A DNA stretch of 64,000 bases from Pelomonas caseinilytica (lineage in GTDB: Bacteria; Pseudomonadota; Gammaproteobacteria; Burkholderiales; Burkholderiaceae_C). This document shows, piece after piece, positions 30,803-38,873 of this stretch (position 1 is the first letter of the stretch; each line of letters begins with the position of its first letter). The position numbers were made by a program, and so were the translations under genes. The DNA lies in assembly GCF_021353235.1 (NCBI RefSeq), contig NZ_JAJTWT010000006.1:124001-188000 (forward strand), given 5' to 3'. The notes beneath the pieces were generated by a model, which saw only the letters and a list, made by a program, of their open reading frames with translations, was not told the origin of the DNA and did not search any database.

Positions 30803-30881
30803 GAGACCACCCCCTACGGCCTGACGGCCGCCCCCTCAAGGGGGCACTGCCGACGGCCCGGCAAAGCCGGATCCGTGGCAG
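30803..30881 (-). repeat. Structured intergenic element, subfamily 2, copy D
   Basis: Inverted relative to copy C. Hairpins: CGGCC/GGCCG (30817-30830), GCCCCC-TCAA-GGGGGC (30830-30845), and CTGCC-ACGG paired with CCGT-GGCAG enclosing CCGGC-AAA-GCCGG (30847-30881). Compared with C, the middle stem has swapped bases on both arms and the third stem is replaced wholesale with pairing kept. It ends directly at the WS/DGAT start codon. Confidence 0.88.
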
Positions 30882-30911
30882 TCGCTTGAGGGGTCGGCCT
30901 AGCGGCCTCCG

Positions 30912-31241
30912 TTATTCCTCCGGAACGAAGATCCAGAGGAGGATGTACAGGAGTATGCCGCTGCCGAAGGCCAGGAAGAGCACCGTGAAGATCAGGCGCC
31001 AGACCCAGGAGTCCAGCCCCGTCGCTCGGGCGATGCCGCCGCAGACGCCGCCGATCCAGCGGTCCATGCGCGAACGGCGCAGTCCGTTGACGGCGCCGAG
31101 GTTGGGGGCCGGTGCCGCGCTCGCGGCCGGGCCCGCCGTGCCGGCGAGCAGGCGCGCCTTGGCCTTGGCGAACTCTTCGTCGGTCAGCACGCCGCGGGCG
31201 TGCAGGTCGGCCAGCTTGGCGAGTTCTTCGGCATCGTTCAT
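30912..31241 (-). CDS. SHOCT- and PspC-domain membrane protein
   Basis: A 109-residue protein with an N-terminal SHOCT-like helical segment (LAKLADLHARGVLTDEEFAK) and a C-terminal PspC domain (MDRWIGGVCGGIARATGLDS, then a membrane helix VWRLIFTVLFLAFGSGILLY). PspC proteins sit in the inner membrane and take part in envelope-stress responses. The fusion with SHOCT is common. The gene is upstream of the WS/DGAT gene, separated by repeat element D, and preceded by AAGGAGCCCACG, a good ribosome-binding site. Confidence 0.9.
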   Translation of the reverse strand: MNDAEELAKLADLHARGVLTDEEFAKAKARLLAGTAGPAASAAPAPNLGAVNGLRRSRMDRWIGGVCGGIARATGLDSWVWRLIFTVLFLAFGSGILLYILLWIFVPEE

Positions 31242-31345
31242 CGTGGGCTCCTTGCGGTGTTGATGAGGCGAAGCCTAGCGGCAGGGCGCGGGCCCGCCAG
31301 CGCCTTGCGACAGGCTGTCGATCCAGCGGGACGCACCCGCGGAAA

Positions 31346-33142
31346 TCATCGGACGGGCTGCTTGGCGGGGTCGATGTCGACGAACTGCCAGAAGTCCTGC
31401 CAGAACAGCGGCCGGTAGAAGCCGCTCATCCAGGGCTGCTCGATGTCCGTGACGATGCGGTGCACGTGCACCTTGTAGGGCATGTAGGCGACGGCGATGC
31501 GCTTGGCTTCCTTGAACAGCGCGTCGCGTTCGGGGCCATCGGGCAGGGCTTGCATGCGCTCGTAGAGGGCGTCGAAGCGGGCGTCCTTGAAGCGCGTCAG
31601 GTTGGCCGTGCCGCTGGCGGGACCGTAGTAGCGCTGCAGCAGGCCTTGCCCGTCGGGCTGCGACGCCATCGACCCCACCGGCCAGCTCTGGTAGTTGCCG
31701 GCCTGCACCGCCTTGAGGTTCTCGGGCCATTGCTGGATCTTGATCTCCATGCGGATGCCCACCGCCCGCAGCGCCTTGTCCCAGAGCTCGTCGATGGAGC
31801 GGTTCAGCGAGTTGGGCTCGGTGTTGCGCACGATCACGAGGGGCGAGCCGTCGGGCATGTCGCGCCAGCCGTCGCCGTCCTTGTCGACGTAGCCGTACAT
31901 GTCGAGCAGGGCCTTGGCGCGGGCGGGGTCGTAGTCGCCCATCTCGCTCTTGAAGGCCGGGTCGTAGCCCGAGGTGTTGGGCATGGAGGGCGCCTGGGCC
32001 GGAATGGCCTGGCCGCGGCGCGCGAGCTGGATCTCGCGGTTGACGTCGTAGGCCAGGGACATCGCCCGCCGCAGCGCGATCTTCGCCGGCGCCATGCCGC
32101 CGACGATGGGGTCGTCCATGTTGAAGCAGGTCAGGGTCACGTCGGGCGACAGCGTGAACACGGCCCGCATGCCGCGCTTGGCGAGGTTGGGGGCGAGCTT
32201 GCCGCCCGGCGCGGCCTGGGTGATGAACTCCTCGGGCATGCGCTCGATGAAGTCGTGCTCGTTGTTCAGGAAGGCGAGCCAGCGCGGTTGCGTCTCCACG
32301 ATGATGTCCACGACGACGCGGTCGATCATCGGGATGCGACGGCCCTTGAACTTCGCGTAGATGGCCTGGGCCTCCTTGTCGCCCGGCGCGGGCGTGGCCT
32401 CGTAGTGGCGCTCGCGGTAGGTCGGGTTGCGCTCGAAGACGATCTGCGAGCTGCGCCGCCACTCCTTGAGCACGAAGGGGCCGGTGCCGACCGGGTGCTC
32501 CATGATGCGGTCGCCGTAGAACTCGACCACCTCGCGCGCCACGGCGCCGTAGAGGTCGTTGCCCGCGAGGATGGACTCCACCAGCCGCGGCCGCGGCTCA
32601 TGGGTCTTGATCTGCAACGTGTAGCGGTCCAGGGCCTTCAGCCCGGCGATCTCGGTGTCGTAGGGGAAGGGCTTCTTGGTCTTGAGCACCTGCTCGCGCA
32701 GTTCGTTGAGGCCGACGATGCCCTGGTCCTCATAGCTGCTCCAGCCCTGCGAATTGGTCGCCGGGTCGGCGAAGCGCTTGACGCTGTAGACGAAGTCCTG
32801 GGCCGTCACCTCGCGCTTCCTGCCCTTGAAGGCCGGGTCGTCGGCGAAGTAGATGCCCGGCGTCACCCTGACGGTGAAGGTCTTGTAGTCGGCGCTGATC
32901 TCCGGCTCGCCCGCGGCGATCAGCGGCACGATCCGGGTCGGCCGGGCCAGCGGGTCGTAGGTGTAGAGGCTCTCGAAGATGTGGCTGGTGAGGGTGCGCG
33001 AGTAGATGTCCGACAGGCGCGCCGGGTCGAAGCCGGTCTCGGCGACCTTGAAGGCATAGCGCAGCGTCTTGACGGGCTCGGCACCGTGTGCGGAGGCGTG
33101 CAGGCCGAGGCAGACGGCGAGGGCGGCGAGCAGGTGTTTCAT
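31346..33142 (-). CDS. ABC transporter substrate-binding protein, family 5 (peptide type), copy 1
   Basis: A 598-residue periplasmic binding protein of the SBP_bac_5 family. I take the ATG at 33142 (MKHLLAALAVCLGLHASAHG) because it gives a signal peptide. Family stretches: KTLRYAFKVAETGFDPARLS, YPLARPTRI-type early region, the VVEFYGDRIMEHPVGTGPFV motif and DPARAKALLDMYGYVDKDGD. It captures peptides or similar solutes for the importer encoded divergently at 35100-38746. It is a paralogue of the next gene, with identical length and shared motifs; the gap between them is 22 bp. Confidence 0.93.
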   Translation of the reverse strand: MKHLLAALAVCLGLHASAHGAEPVKTLRYAFKVAETGFDPARLSDIYSRTLTSHIFESLYTYDPLARPTRIVPLIAAGEPEISADYKTFTVRVTPGIYFADDPAFKGRKREVTAQDFVYSVKRFADPATNSQGWSSYEDQGIVGLNELREQVLKTKKPFPYDTEIAGLKALDRYTLQIKTHEPRPRLVESILAGNDLYGAVAREVVEFYGDRIMEHPVGTGPFVLKEWRRSSQIVFERNPTYRERHYEATPAPGDKEAQAIYAKFKGRRIPMIDRVVVDIIVETQPRWLAFLNNEHDFIERMPEEFITQAAPGGKLAPNLAKRGMRAVFTLSPDVTLTCFNMDDPIVGGMAPAKIALRRAMSLAYDVNREIQLARRGQAIPAQAPSMPNTSGYDPAFKSEMGDYDPARAKALLDMYGYVDKDGDGWRDMPDGSPLVIVRNTEPNSLNRSIDELWDKALRAVGIRMEIKIQQWPENLKAVQAGNYQSWPVGSMASQPDGQGLLQRYYGPASGTANLTRFKDARFDALYERMQALPDGPERDALFKEAKRIAVAYMPYKVHVHRIVTDIEQPWMSGFYRPLFWQDFWQFVDIDPAKQPVR

Positions 33143-33164
33143 GGGCAGAGCTTCAACGGTGGCT

Positions 33165-34961
33165 TCAACGGCGTTGGGGCAGGGCCTGGGTGTCGATGTC
33201 GACATACTTGCCGATGTCGCGCACGAAGAGGTTGCGGCTGTAGCCCTTGACCCAGGGCTGGGCCATGTCCGTCCAGACGCGGTGGACGTGGAACTTGTAG
33301 GGCGCGTAGGCGACGAGCAGGCGCTGGGCTTCCTGCATGACGGCCTGGCGCTCGGGGCCGTCGGGCAGGGCCTTCTGCCTGTCGTACAGGGCCTCGTAGG
33401 CCGGCAGGTCGAAACGCGCCCGGTTGGCGGCGCCCTTGGACTTGTTGGAGCCCATGGCGATGAAGGTGTCGCCGTCCGGCGTGGTGCCCACCCAGCCGAC
33501 GCCCCACATCTGCAGCTTGCCGGCGGAGGAGGCCTTGAGCTGCTCGGGCCACTGGGCGATCTTGAACTTGATCCGGATGCCGATGGCGGCCATGTTCTTC
33601 TGCCACTGCTCGGTCAGCTGGCGGTTCTGCGCGTCGGGCGAGGTGGCGTATTCCAGCACCAGCGGCTGGCCGTCGGGCAGGTCGCGCCAGCCGTCGCCGT
33701 CCTTGTCGACGTAGCTGTACAGGTCCAGCAGGGCCTTGGACCGGGCGGGGTCGAAGTCGCTCATCTCGGTCTTGAAGTCGGGCGAGCCGCCGAAGGCGAT
33801 GGGCGGGATGGGGCCCTGGCTCTTGATGGCCTGGCCCCGGCGCACGAGGTTGATCTCCTTGTCCAGGTCCACGGCCAGGTTGATGGCGCGGCGCAGGGCG
33901 ATCTTCTCGGGCGTGTAGCCGCCGACGACGGGGTCTTCCATGTTGAAGTAGCTGACCGACACGTCGACGCGGGGATAACGCTGCATGTGCATGCCGCGCT
34001 TGGCGAGGTTGGGCGCCAGCTGGCCCTTGGGCATGGCCTCGCCGGCGAAGTCGGCCGGCACTTCCTCGATGACGTCGAACTCGCCGCTCACGAAGGACAG
34101 CCAGCGCGGCTGGTTCTCCTCGATGATGTCGATCTGCACCCGGTCCACCAGCGGCAGCTTCTTGCCCTGCAGCGCCGCGACCTCGGCCTTCAGCCGCGCA
34201 TCGGCGCCCGGCGGCGGCACCTCGGCGTAGCGCATGTCGCGGAAGTTGGGGTTGCGCTCCAGCACGATGCGCGAGCTGCGCCGCCACTCGGCGAGGCGGA
34301 AGGCATTGGTGCCGACCGGGTGTTCCATGATGCGGTCGCCGTAGAACTCGACGACCTCGCGCGCCACGGCGCCGAAGGTGCCGGCGTCGGCGAAGTTGTT
34401 GATGAAGCGCGGGTCGGGGACGCCGAGCTTGATCTGGAAGGTGTAGCGGTCCAGGGCCTTCAGGCCCTCCACCTCGCGGTCGTAGTCGAAGGGCTTCTTC
34501 GCGGCCATCAGCTCCTTGCGCAGCTCCGACAAGCCGAGGATCTTGGCGTTTTCCAGCAGGTAGAGGTTGCCGCTCTTCCAGCGCGGGTCGTAGTGGCGCT
34601 TGATCGAGTAGACGTAGTCCTGGGCGACCAGTTCGCGCTTCCTGCCGCCGAAGGCCGGGTCGTCGGAGAAGTAGATGCCCGGCTTGACGCGGAAGGTCAG
34701 GGTCTTGAAGTCCGCGCTGACCTCGGGCATCTCGGCCAGCGTGGCCGGGCGCAGCTTGAAGGGGCGGGTGCCGAGCTCGTACTCCAGCGGCGCGTCGAAG
34801 ATGTTGGCGATCGCGTCCTTGGAATACTTGTCGGTGACCTGCACGGGGTCGAAGCCGGTTTCCGCCACGCGGAAGGCGTAGCGCAGCACCTTTTCGGTGG
34901 CCTGTGCCCCGGTGGCGGCGCAGGCCATCAGCAGGGTCGTCAGCAGTGCGGAGAACTTCAT
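33165..34961 (-). CDS. ABC transporter substrate-binding protein, family 5 (peptide type), copy 2
   Basis: A 598-residue binding protein with signal peptide MKFSALLTTLLMACAATGAQ. It shares blocks with copy 1: VLRYAFRVAETGFDPVQVTD, EVVEFYGDRIMEHPVGTN, DPARSKALLDLYSYVDKDGD and a VHRVWTDMAQPWVKGYSRNL end. The first gene of the minus-strand pair, it lies divergent from the permease operon with 138 bp between. Two receptors feeding one permease set would widen the substrate range. Regulation may be shared through the common intergenic region. Confidence 0.93.
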   Translation of the reverse strand: MKFSALLTTLLMACAATGAQATEKVLRYAFRVAETGFDPVQVTDKYSKDAIANIFDAPLEYELGTRPFKLRPATLAEMPEVSADFKTLTFRVKPGIYFSDDPAFGGRKRELVAQDYVYSIKRHYDPRWKSGNLYLLENAKILGLSELRKELMAAKKPFDYDREVEGLKALDRYTFQIKLGVPDPRFINNFADAGTFGAVAREVVEFYGDRIMEHPVGTNAFRLAEWRRSSRIVLERNPNFRDMRYAEVPPPGADARLKAEVAALQGKKLPLVDRVQIDIIEENQPRWLSFVSGEFDVIEEVPADFAGEAMPKGQLAPNLAKRGMHMQRYPRVDVSVSYFNMEDPVVGGYTPEKIALRRAINLAVDLDKEINLVRRGQAIKSQGPIPPIAFGGSPDFKTEMSDFDPARSKALLDLYSYVDKDGDGWRDLPDGQPLVLEYATSPDAQNRQLTEQWQKNMAAIGIRIKFKIAQWPEQLKASSAGKLQMWGVGWVGTTPDGDTFIAMGSNKSKGAANRARFDLPAYEALYDRQKALPDGPERQAVMQEAQRLLVAYAPYKFHVHRVWTDMAQPWVKGYSRNLFVRDIGKYVDIDTQALPQRR

Positions 34962-35056
34962 GGCGGCGGCGCGCGGTGGCGGGGAAGTCGCGGAGTCTAG
35001 TGAAACCGGCATGCCTGCCTGACGTTGCGCTCGCATAGACTCCGCCCGTTTCGTGT

Positions 35057-35078
35057 AACCCCGCGCTCTGGCGGGGTT
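35057..35078. promoter_or_regulatory. Hairpin in the leader of the ABC permease operon
   Basis: AACCCCGC and GCGGGGTT form a perfect 8-bp stem around GCTCTG, 21 bp before the permease ATG. A short T-containing run (TGTGGTTTC) follows. It could be an attenuator or a boundary between the divergent operons; the ribosome-binding site GGAG (35089-35092) lies outside the stem. Confidence 0.55.
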
Positions 35079-35099
35079 TGTGGTTTCTGGAGCTCCGTG

Positions 35100-36038
35100 A
35101 TGGCGGCCTATCTCGTCCGACGCCTGTGGCAGATGATCCCGACCCTGCTCGGCGTCGTGCTGCTGGTGTTCTTCCTCTTCAAGTATTTCGGCAGTGACCC
35201 GGCCATCATCCTCGGCGGCCTCAACGCCCGTCCGGAGCAGATCGAGTCCATCCGCGAGCAGCTCGGCCTGAACAAGCCGGTCTGGGAGCAGCTGCTCATC
35301 TTCGTGAAGCAGATCGTCACCTTCGACTGGGGCAAGAGCTGGGCCACCAACGAGTCGGTCGGCCACCTGTTCGCCACGCGGCTGCCCGCCACGCTCACCG
35401 TCACCGTGCCCATCCTGGTGCTCGAGGTGCTGCTGGCCATCCCCTTCGCCATGGCCGTGGCGGCCGTGCGCGGCAGCCTCACCGACCGCGCCGTCATGGT
35501 GGTGTCCACCGTGGCGGTGTCCATCTCGCTGCTGGTCTACGTCATCCTGGCCCAGTACCTCTTCGCCTTCCGCCTGGGCTGGTTCCCGGTGCAGGGCTGG
35601 ACGGCCAGCACCTGGACCAACCTCACCACCTACGCCCCGCTGCCGGTGCTGGTGGCCGTGGCGGTGTCCATGGCCCCGCAGATCCGCCTGTACCGCAGCT
35701 TCTTCCTCGACGAGATCGGCCACGACTACGTCCGCACCGCCCGCGCCAAGGGCCTGGCCGAAGGCACGGTGCTGCTCAAGCACGTGCTGCGCAACGCCAT
35801 GATCCCCATCCTCACCAACGTGTCGGTGCTGCTGCCGGGCGTGCTGGTCGGCAGCTTCCTGCTGGAGGTCTTCTTCTCCATCCCGGGCCTGGGCCGTGAG
35901 CTGCTGCTGGCCGTCAACCGCGGCGACTACCCCGTCATCCAGGCCTTCGCCGTCTACCTGGCGGCGCTGACGATGACGGTCAACCTCGTCGTCGACATCC
36001 TCTACAAGTTCGTCGATCCGCGAGTCGTCCTCAAATGA
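35100..36038 (+). CDS. Peptide ABC transporter permease 1 (DppB/YejB-like)
   Basis: A 312-residue inner-membrane permease. It starts MAAYLVRRLWQMIPTLLGVV, the usual N-terminal helix of DppB-type subunits. The EAA loop is visible as DYVRTARAKGLAEGTVLLKH. About six membrane helices are seen, ending VNLVVDILYKFVDPRVVLK. The ATG at 35100 is preceded by TGGAGCTCCGTG. An in-frame start 25 codons upstream was rejected because it crosses the leader hairpin. It overlaps the next permease gene by 4 bp (36035-36038). Confidence 0.95.
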   Translation: MAAYLVRRLWQMIPTLLGVVLLVFFLFKYFGSDPAIILGGLNARPEQIESIREQLGLNKPVWEQLLIFVKQIVTFDWGKSWATNESVGHLFATRLPATLTVTVPILVLEVLLAIPFAMAVAAVRGSLTDRAVMVVSTVAVSISLLVYVILAQYLFAFRLGWFPVQGWTASTWTNLTTYAPLPVLVAVAVSMAPQIRLYRSFFLDEIGHDYVRTARAKGLAEGTVLLKHVLRNAMIPILTNVSVLLPGVLVGSFLLEVFFSIPGLGRELLLAVNRGDYPVIQAFAVYLAALTMTVNLVVDILYKFVDPRVVLK

Positions 36039-37063
36039 GCGCCGTCCTGTCCTCTTCCTCCGGCGGCGTCTGGGCCGCGTCCTGGCGCCGGCTCAAGACC
36101 GACCGCGTCGGCATGGCCTGCATGGTCGTCGTCGGCCTCTTCCTCGTGCTGGTGCTGGCGGCGGCCACCAACCTCGTCGCGGCCGGCTGGCAGAAGGAGA
36201 TCGGCGTGCCCAACGCGCCGCCGACCCTGCTCGGCCCGCAGCCGCCCGAGGACACCGGCGCCATCGCCGCGCCCAAGGGGCCCAACGTCGACCTGAGCGA
36301 CATCGACCCGCTGGCGCCGCGCTACGCCGAGTGGGCCGAGCGTGCCAAGGCCTTCAAGACCGAGGAAGCCGTGCGGTCCCAGACGCTGCCGCTGGGTGGC
36401 GACCGCCTCGGCCGCGACGTGCTGGCCAAGGTCATCAAGGGCGCCGAGGTCTCCATCTTCGTGGGCCTGGCCGCGGCCCTGGCCGCGACGCTGATCGGCA
36501 CGCTGCTCGGGGCCGTCTCGGGCTTTTTCGGCGGCAAGGTGGGCGACTTCCTCGAGTGGGTCTACAACGTCTTCACCGCCATCCCGAGCATCCTGCTGAT
36601 CTTCGCGTTCGCGGCCATCTTCCACCGCGGCGTGGGCTCGGTCGTGGCCATCCTGGCGCTGACGGGCTGGACCGGCATCTACCGCCTCATCCGCGCGGAG
36701 TTCATCAAGCACCGCGGGCGCGAGTACGTGCGTTCGGCCGAGGCCATCGGCGCCTCCCAGGCCTCGCGCATGTTCAAGCACATCCTGCCCAACGTCTCGC
36801 ACGTGGCCCTGGTGCAGCTGTCGCTGCACGTCGTGAGCTTCATCAAGAGCGAGGTCATCCTCAGCTACCTGGGCCTGGGCGTGGGCGTGGACCAGGTCTC
36901 CTGGGGCACCATGCTGGCCGAGGCGCAGAACGAGATGATCCTCGGCTACTGGTGGCAGCTCGGCGCCGTGACGGTGTTCATGGCCGTCTTCGTCACCGCC
37001 TTCGCGCTGTTCACCGACGCGCTGCGCGATGCGCTGGACCCCAAGCTTCGCGGTCTGGAGTAA
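36035..37063 (+). CDS. Peptide ABC transporter permease 2 (DppC/YejE-like)
   Basis: A 342-residue permease. A first membrane helix (GMACMVVVGLFLVLVLAAAT) is followed by a long Pro-rich periplasmic loop (about residues 50-120), as in the YejE/DppC group. Then come GGDRLGRDVLAKVIKGAEVS and the membrane core, with an EAA loop REYVRSAEAIGASQASRMFK. The C-terminus FTDALRDALDPKLRGLE is typical. Start overlaps the previous stop (ATGA); the ATPase gene begins 6 bp downstream. Confidence 0.95.
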   Translation: MSAVLSSSSGGVWAASWRRLKTDRVGMACMVVVGLFLVLVLAAATNLVAAGWQKEIGVPNAPPTLLGPQPPEDTGAIAAPKGPNVDLSDIDPLAPRYAEWAERAKAFKTEEAVRSQTLPLGGDRLGRDVLAKVIKGAEVSIFVGLAAALAATLIGTLLGAVSGFFGGKVGDFLEWVYNVFTAIPSILLIFAFAAIFHRGVGSVVAILALTGWTGIYRLIRAEFIKHRGREYVRSAEAIGASQASRMFKHILPNVSHVALVQLSLHVVSFIKSEVILSYLGLGVGVDQVSWGTMLAEAQNEMILGYWWQLGAVTVFMAVFVTAFALFTDALRDALDPKLRGLE

Positions 37064-37069
37064 AGCTTC

Positions 37070-38746
37070 ATGTTGCTCAGCATCCAAGACCTCAAGGTCG
37101 CCTTCCGCATGGGCAAGGTCGGCGGCCAGGCGCAGCGCCAACTGGCCGTCAAGGGCGTCAGCTTCGACGTGCCCGAGAACAGCACCGTCGCCCTGGTCGG
37201 CGAGTCCGGCTCGGGCAAGAGCGTCACGGCCATGTCCATCCTCAACCTGCTGCCGAGCAATGCCGAGCGCGAGGGCCGCATCCTCTTCCAGGGCCGCGAC
37301 CTGCTGCAGGCCGGCCAGCGCGAGCTGCAGGCCATCCGCGGCAAGGACATCGCCTGCGTCTTCCAGGACCCGATGAGCTCGCTCAATCCGGTCTTCACCG
37401 TGGCCACGCAGATCTGCGAGCCGCTGATGAAGCATCTGGGCATGAGCCGCCGCCAGGCGCTGGCGCGCGCCGAGGAGCTGCTCGCCGAGGTGGGCATTCC
37501 CGAGCCGCGGCGGCGGCTGCAGGCCTACCCGCACGAGATGTCGGGCGGGCAGCAGCAGCGCGTCATGATCGCCGTGGCCCTGGCCTGCGCGCCCAAGCTG
37601 CTCATCGCCGACGAGCCGACCACCGCCCTGGACGTGACCATCCAGCGCCAGGTGATGGAGCTGATGGCGCGGCTCAAGGAAAGCCACCGGATGAGCCTGC
37701 TCTTCATCTCCCACGACCTCGGCGTCGTCGGCGAGATCTCCGACCAGGTCGTCGTCATGCGCCACGGGCAGGTGCGCGAGAACGCGCCGGTCGAGCGCAT
37801 CTTCAACGATCCGCAGGACGCCTACACCAAGGCCCTGCTCGCCTGCCGGCCGTCGCTCACCGAGAACCCGGCGCGGCTGATGGTCATCGACGACCACATC
37901 GCGGGCCGCGCCGCCTCCACCGACGTGAAGGCCAAGGACGCGAACGCCCCGGTCGTGCTGGAGGTGACCGGCCTGCGCAAGAGCTTCTGGCTCAAGCAGG
38001 GCCTGTTCGGCAAGCGCGAGTTCCAGGCCGTCAAGGGCGTGAGCTTCAAGCTGCGCAAGGGGCACACGCTGGGCGTCGTCGGCGAGTCCGGCTCCGGCAA
38101 GACGACGATGGGCCTGACCCTGCTGCGCCTGCACGAGCCCTCCGGGGGCCAGGTGCTGTTCGAGGGTCGTGACCTGCTGCGCATGAGCGGCGCCGACTGG
38201 CTGCACATGCGCCGCCGCATCCAGGTGGTCTTCCAGAACCCCTATGCCTCGCTGAACCCGCGCTTCACCATCGGCCAGACGCTGCGCGAGCCGATGGAGA
38301 TCCACGGCATCGGCGCCGATGCCGCCGAGCGCCAGGCCCGCGCCGTGGCCCTGCTGGAGCGGGTGGGCCTGGACGAATCGGCCCTGGCCAAATACCCGCA
38401 CGAGTTCAGCGGCGGCCAGCGCCAGCGCATCGCCATCGCGCGCTGCCTGACGCTGCAGCCCGAGGTGCTGGTGCTGGACGAGGCAGTCTCGGCGCTGGAC
38501 GTGTCGGTGCAGGCCCAGGTGCTCAACCTGCTGAAGGACCTGCAGGACGAGTTCGGCCTGAGCTACATCTTCATCAGCCACGACCTCGCCGTCGTGAAGT
38601 TCATTTCGGACGAGGTCCTGGTGATGCAGAACGGCGACGTGGTCGAGCAGGCGCCCACGGCCGCGCTGATCGCCGCGCCGCGTGAGGAGTACACGCGCCG
38701 CCTGCTGGGTGCCGTGCCGCGGGGTTACCAGGGCCGGCCGGCCTGA
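37070..38746 (+). CDS. Peptide ABC transporter ATPase, two fused domains (YejF/GsiA-like)
   Basis: A 558-residue protein with two complete ABC domains, equal to fused DppD and DppF. First domain: Walker A GESGSGKSV (about residue 44), signature MSGGQQQRVMIAVALACAPK, Walker B LLIADEPTTALDV. Second: Walker A GESGSGKTT (about 343), signature FSGGQRQRIAIARCL, Walker B EVLVLDEAVSALDV. It powers the permease pair. All key residues are intact in both halves, so both ATP sites should be active. Confidence 0.96.
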   Translation: MLLSIQDLKVAFRMGKVGGQAQRQLAVKGVSFDVPENSTVALVGESGSGKSVTAMSILNLLPSNAEREGRILFQGRDLLQAGQRELQAIRGKDIACVFQDPMSSLNPVFTVATQICEPLMKHLGMSRRQALARAEELLAEVGIPEPRRRLQAYPHEMSGGQQQRVMIAVALACAPKLLIADEPTTALDVTIQRQVMELMARLKESHRMSLLFISHDLGVVGEISDQVVVMRHGQVRENAPVERIFNDPQDAYTKALLACRPSLTENPARLMVIDDHIAGRAASTDVKAKDANAPVVLEVTGLRKSFWLKQGLFGKREFQAVKGVSFKLRKGHTLGVVGESGSGKTTMGLTLLRLHEPSGGQVLFEGRDLLRMSGADWLHMRRRIQVVFQNPYASLNPRFTIGQTLREPMEIHGIGADAAERQARAVALLERVGLDESALAKYPHEFSGGQRQRIAIARCLTLQPEVLVLDEAVSALDVSVQAQVLNLLKDLQDEFGLSYIFISHDLAVVKFISDEVLVMQNGDVVEQAPTAALIAAPREEYTRRLLGAVPRGYQGRPA

Positions 38747-38873
38747 CCCGCCGGTCGGGCGGCGCGTGCAATTTCAACGGACTCGGCGCGGCGCCCCGGC
38801 AACCGGCATGCCGATCCGCGCTGAAATGGACGATTCGGGGCCACGAGCCCCGGCTCGTGCTTCAGTCGCCCCG

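Noticed and set aside
33165-35783. Extended minus-strand frame upstream of binding protein copy 2
   Set aside because: The extra residues are antisense to permease 1 and low complexity; the signal peptide at 34961 marks the start.
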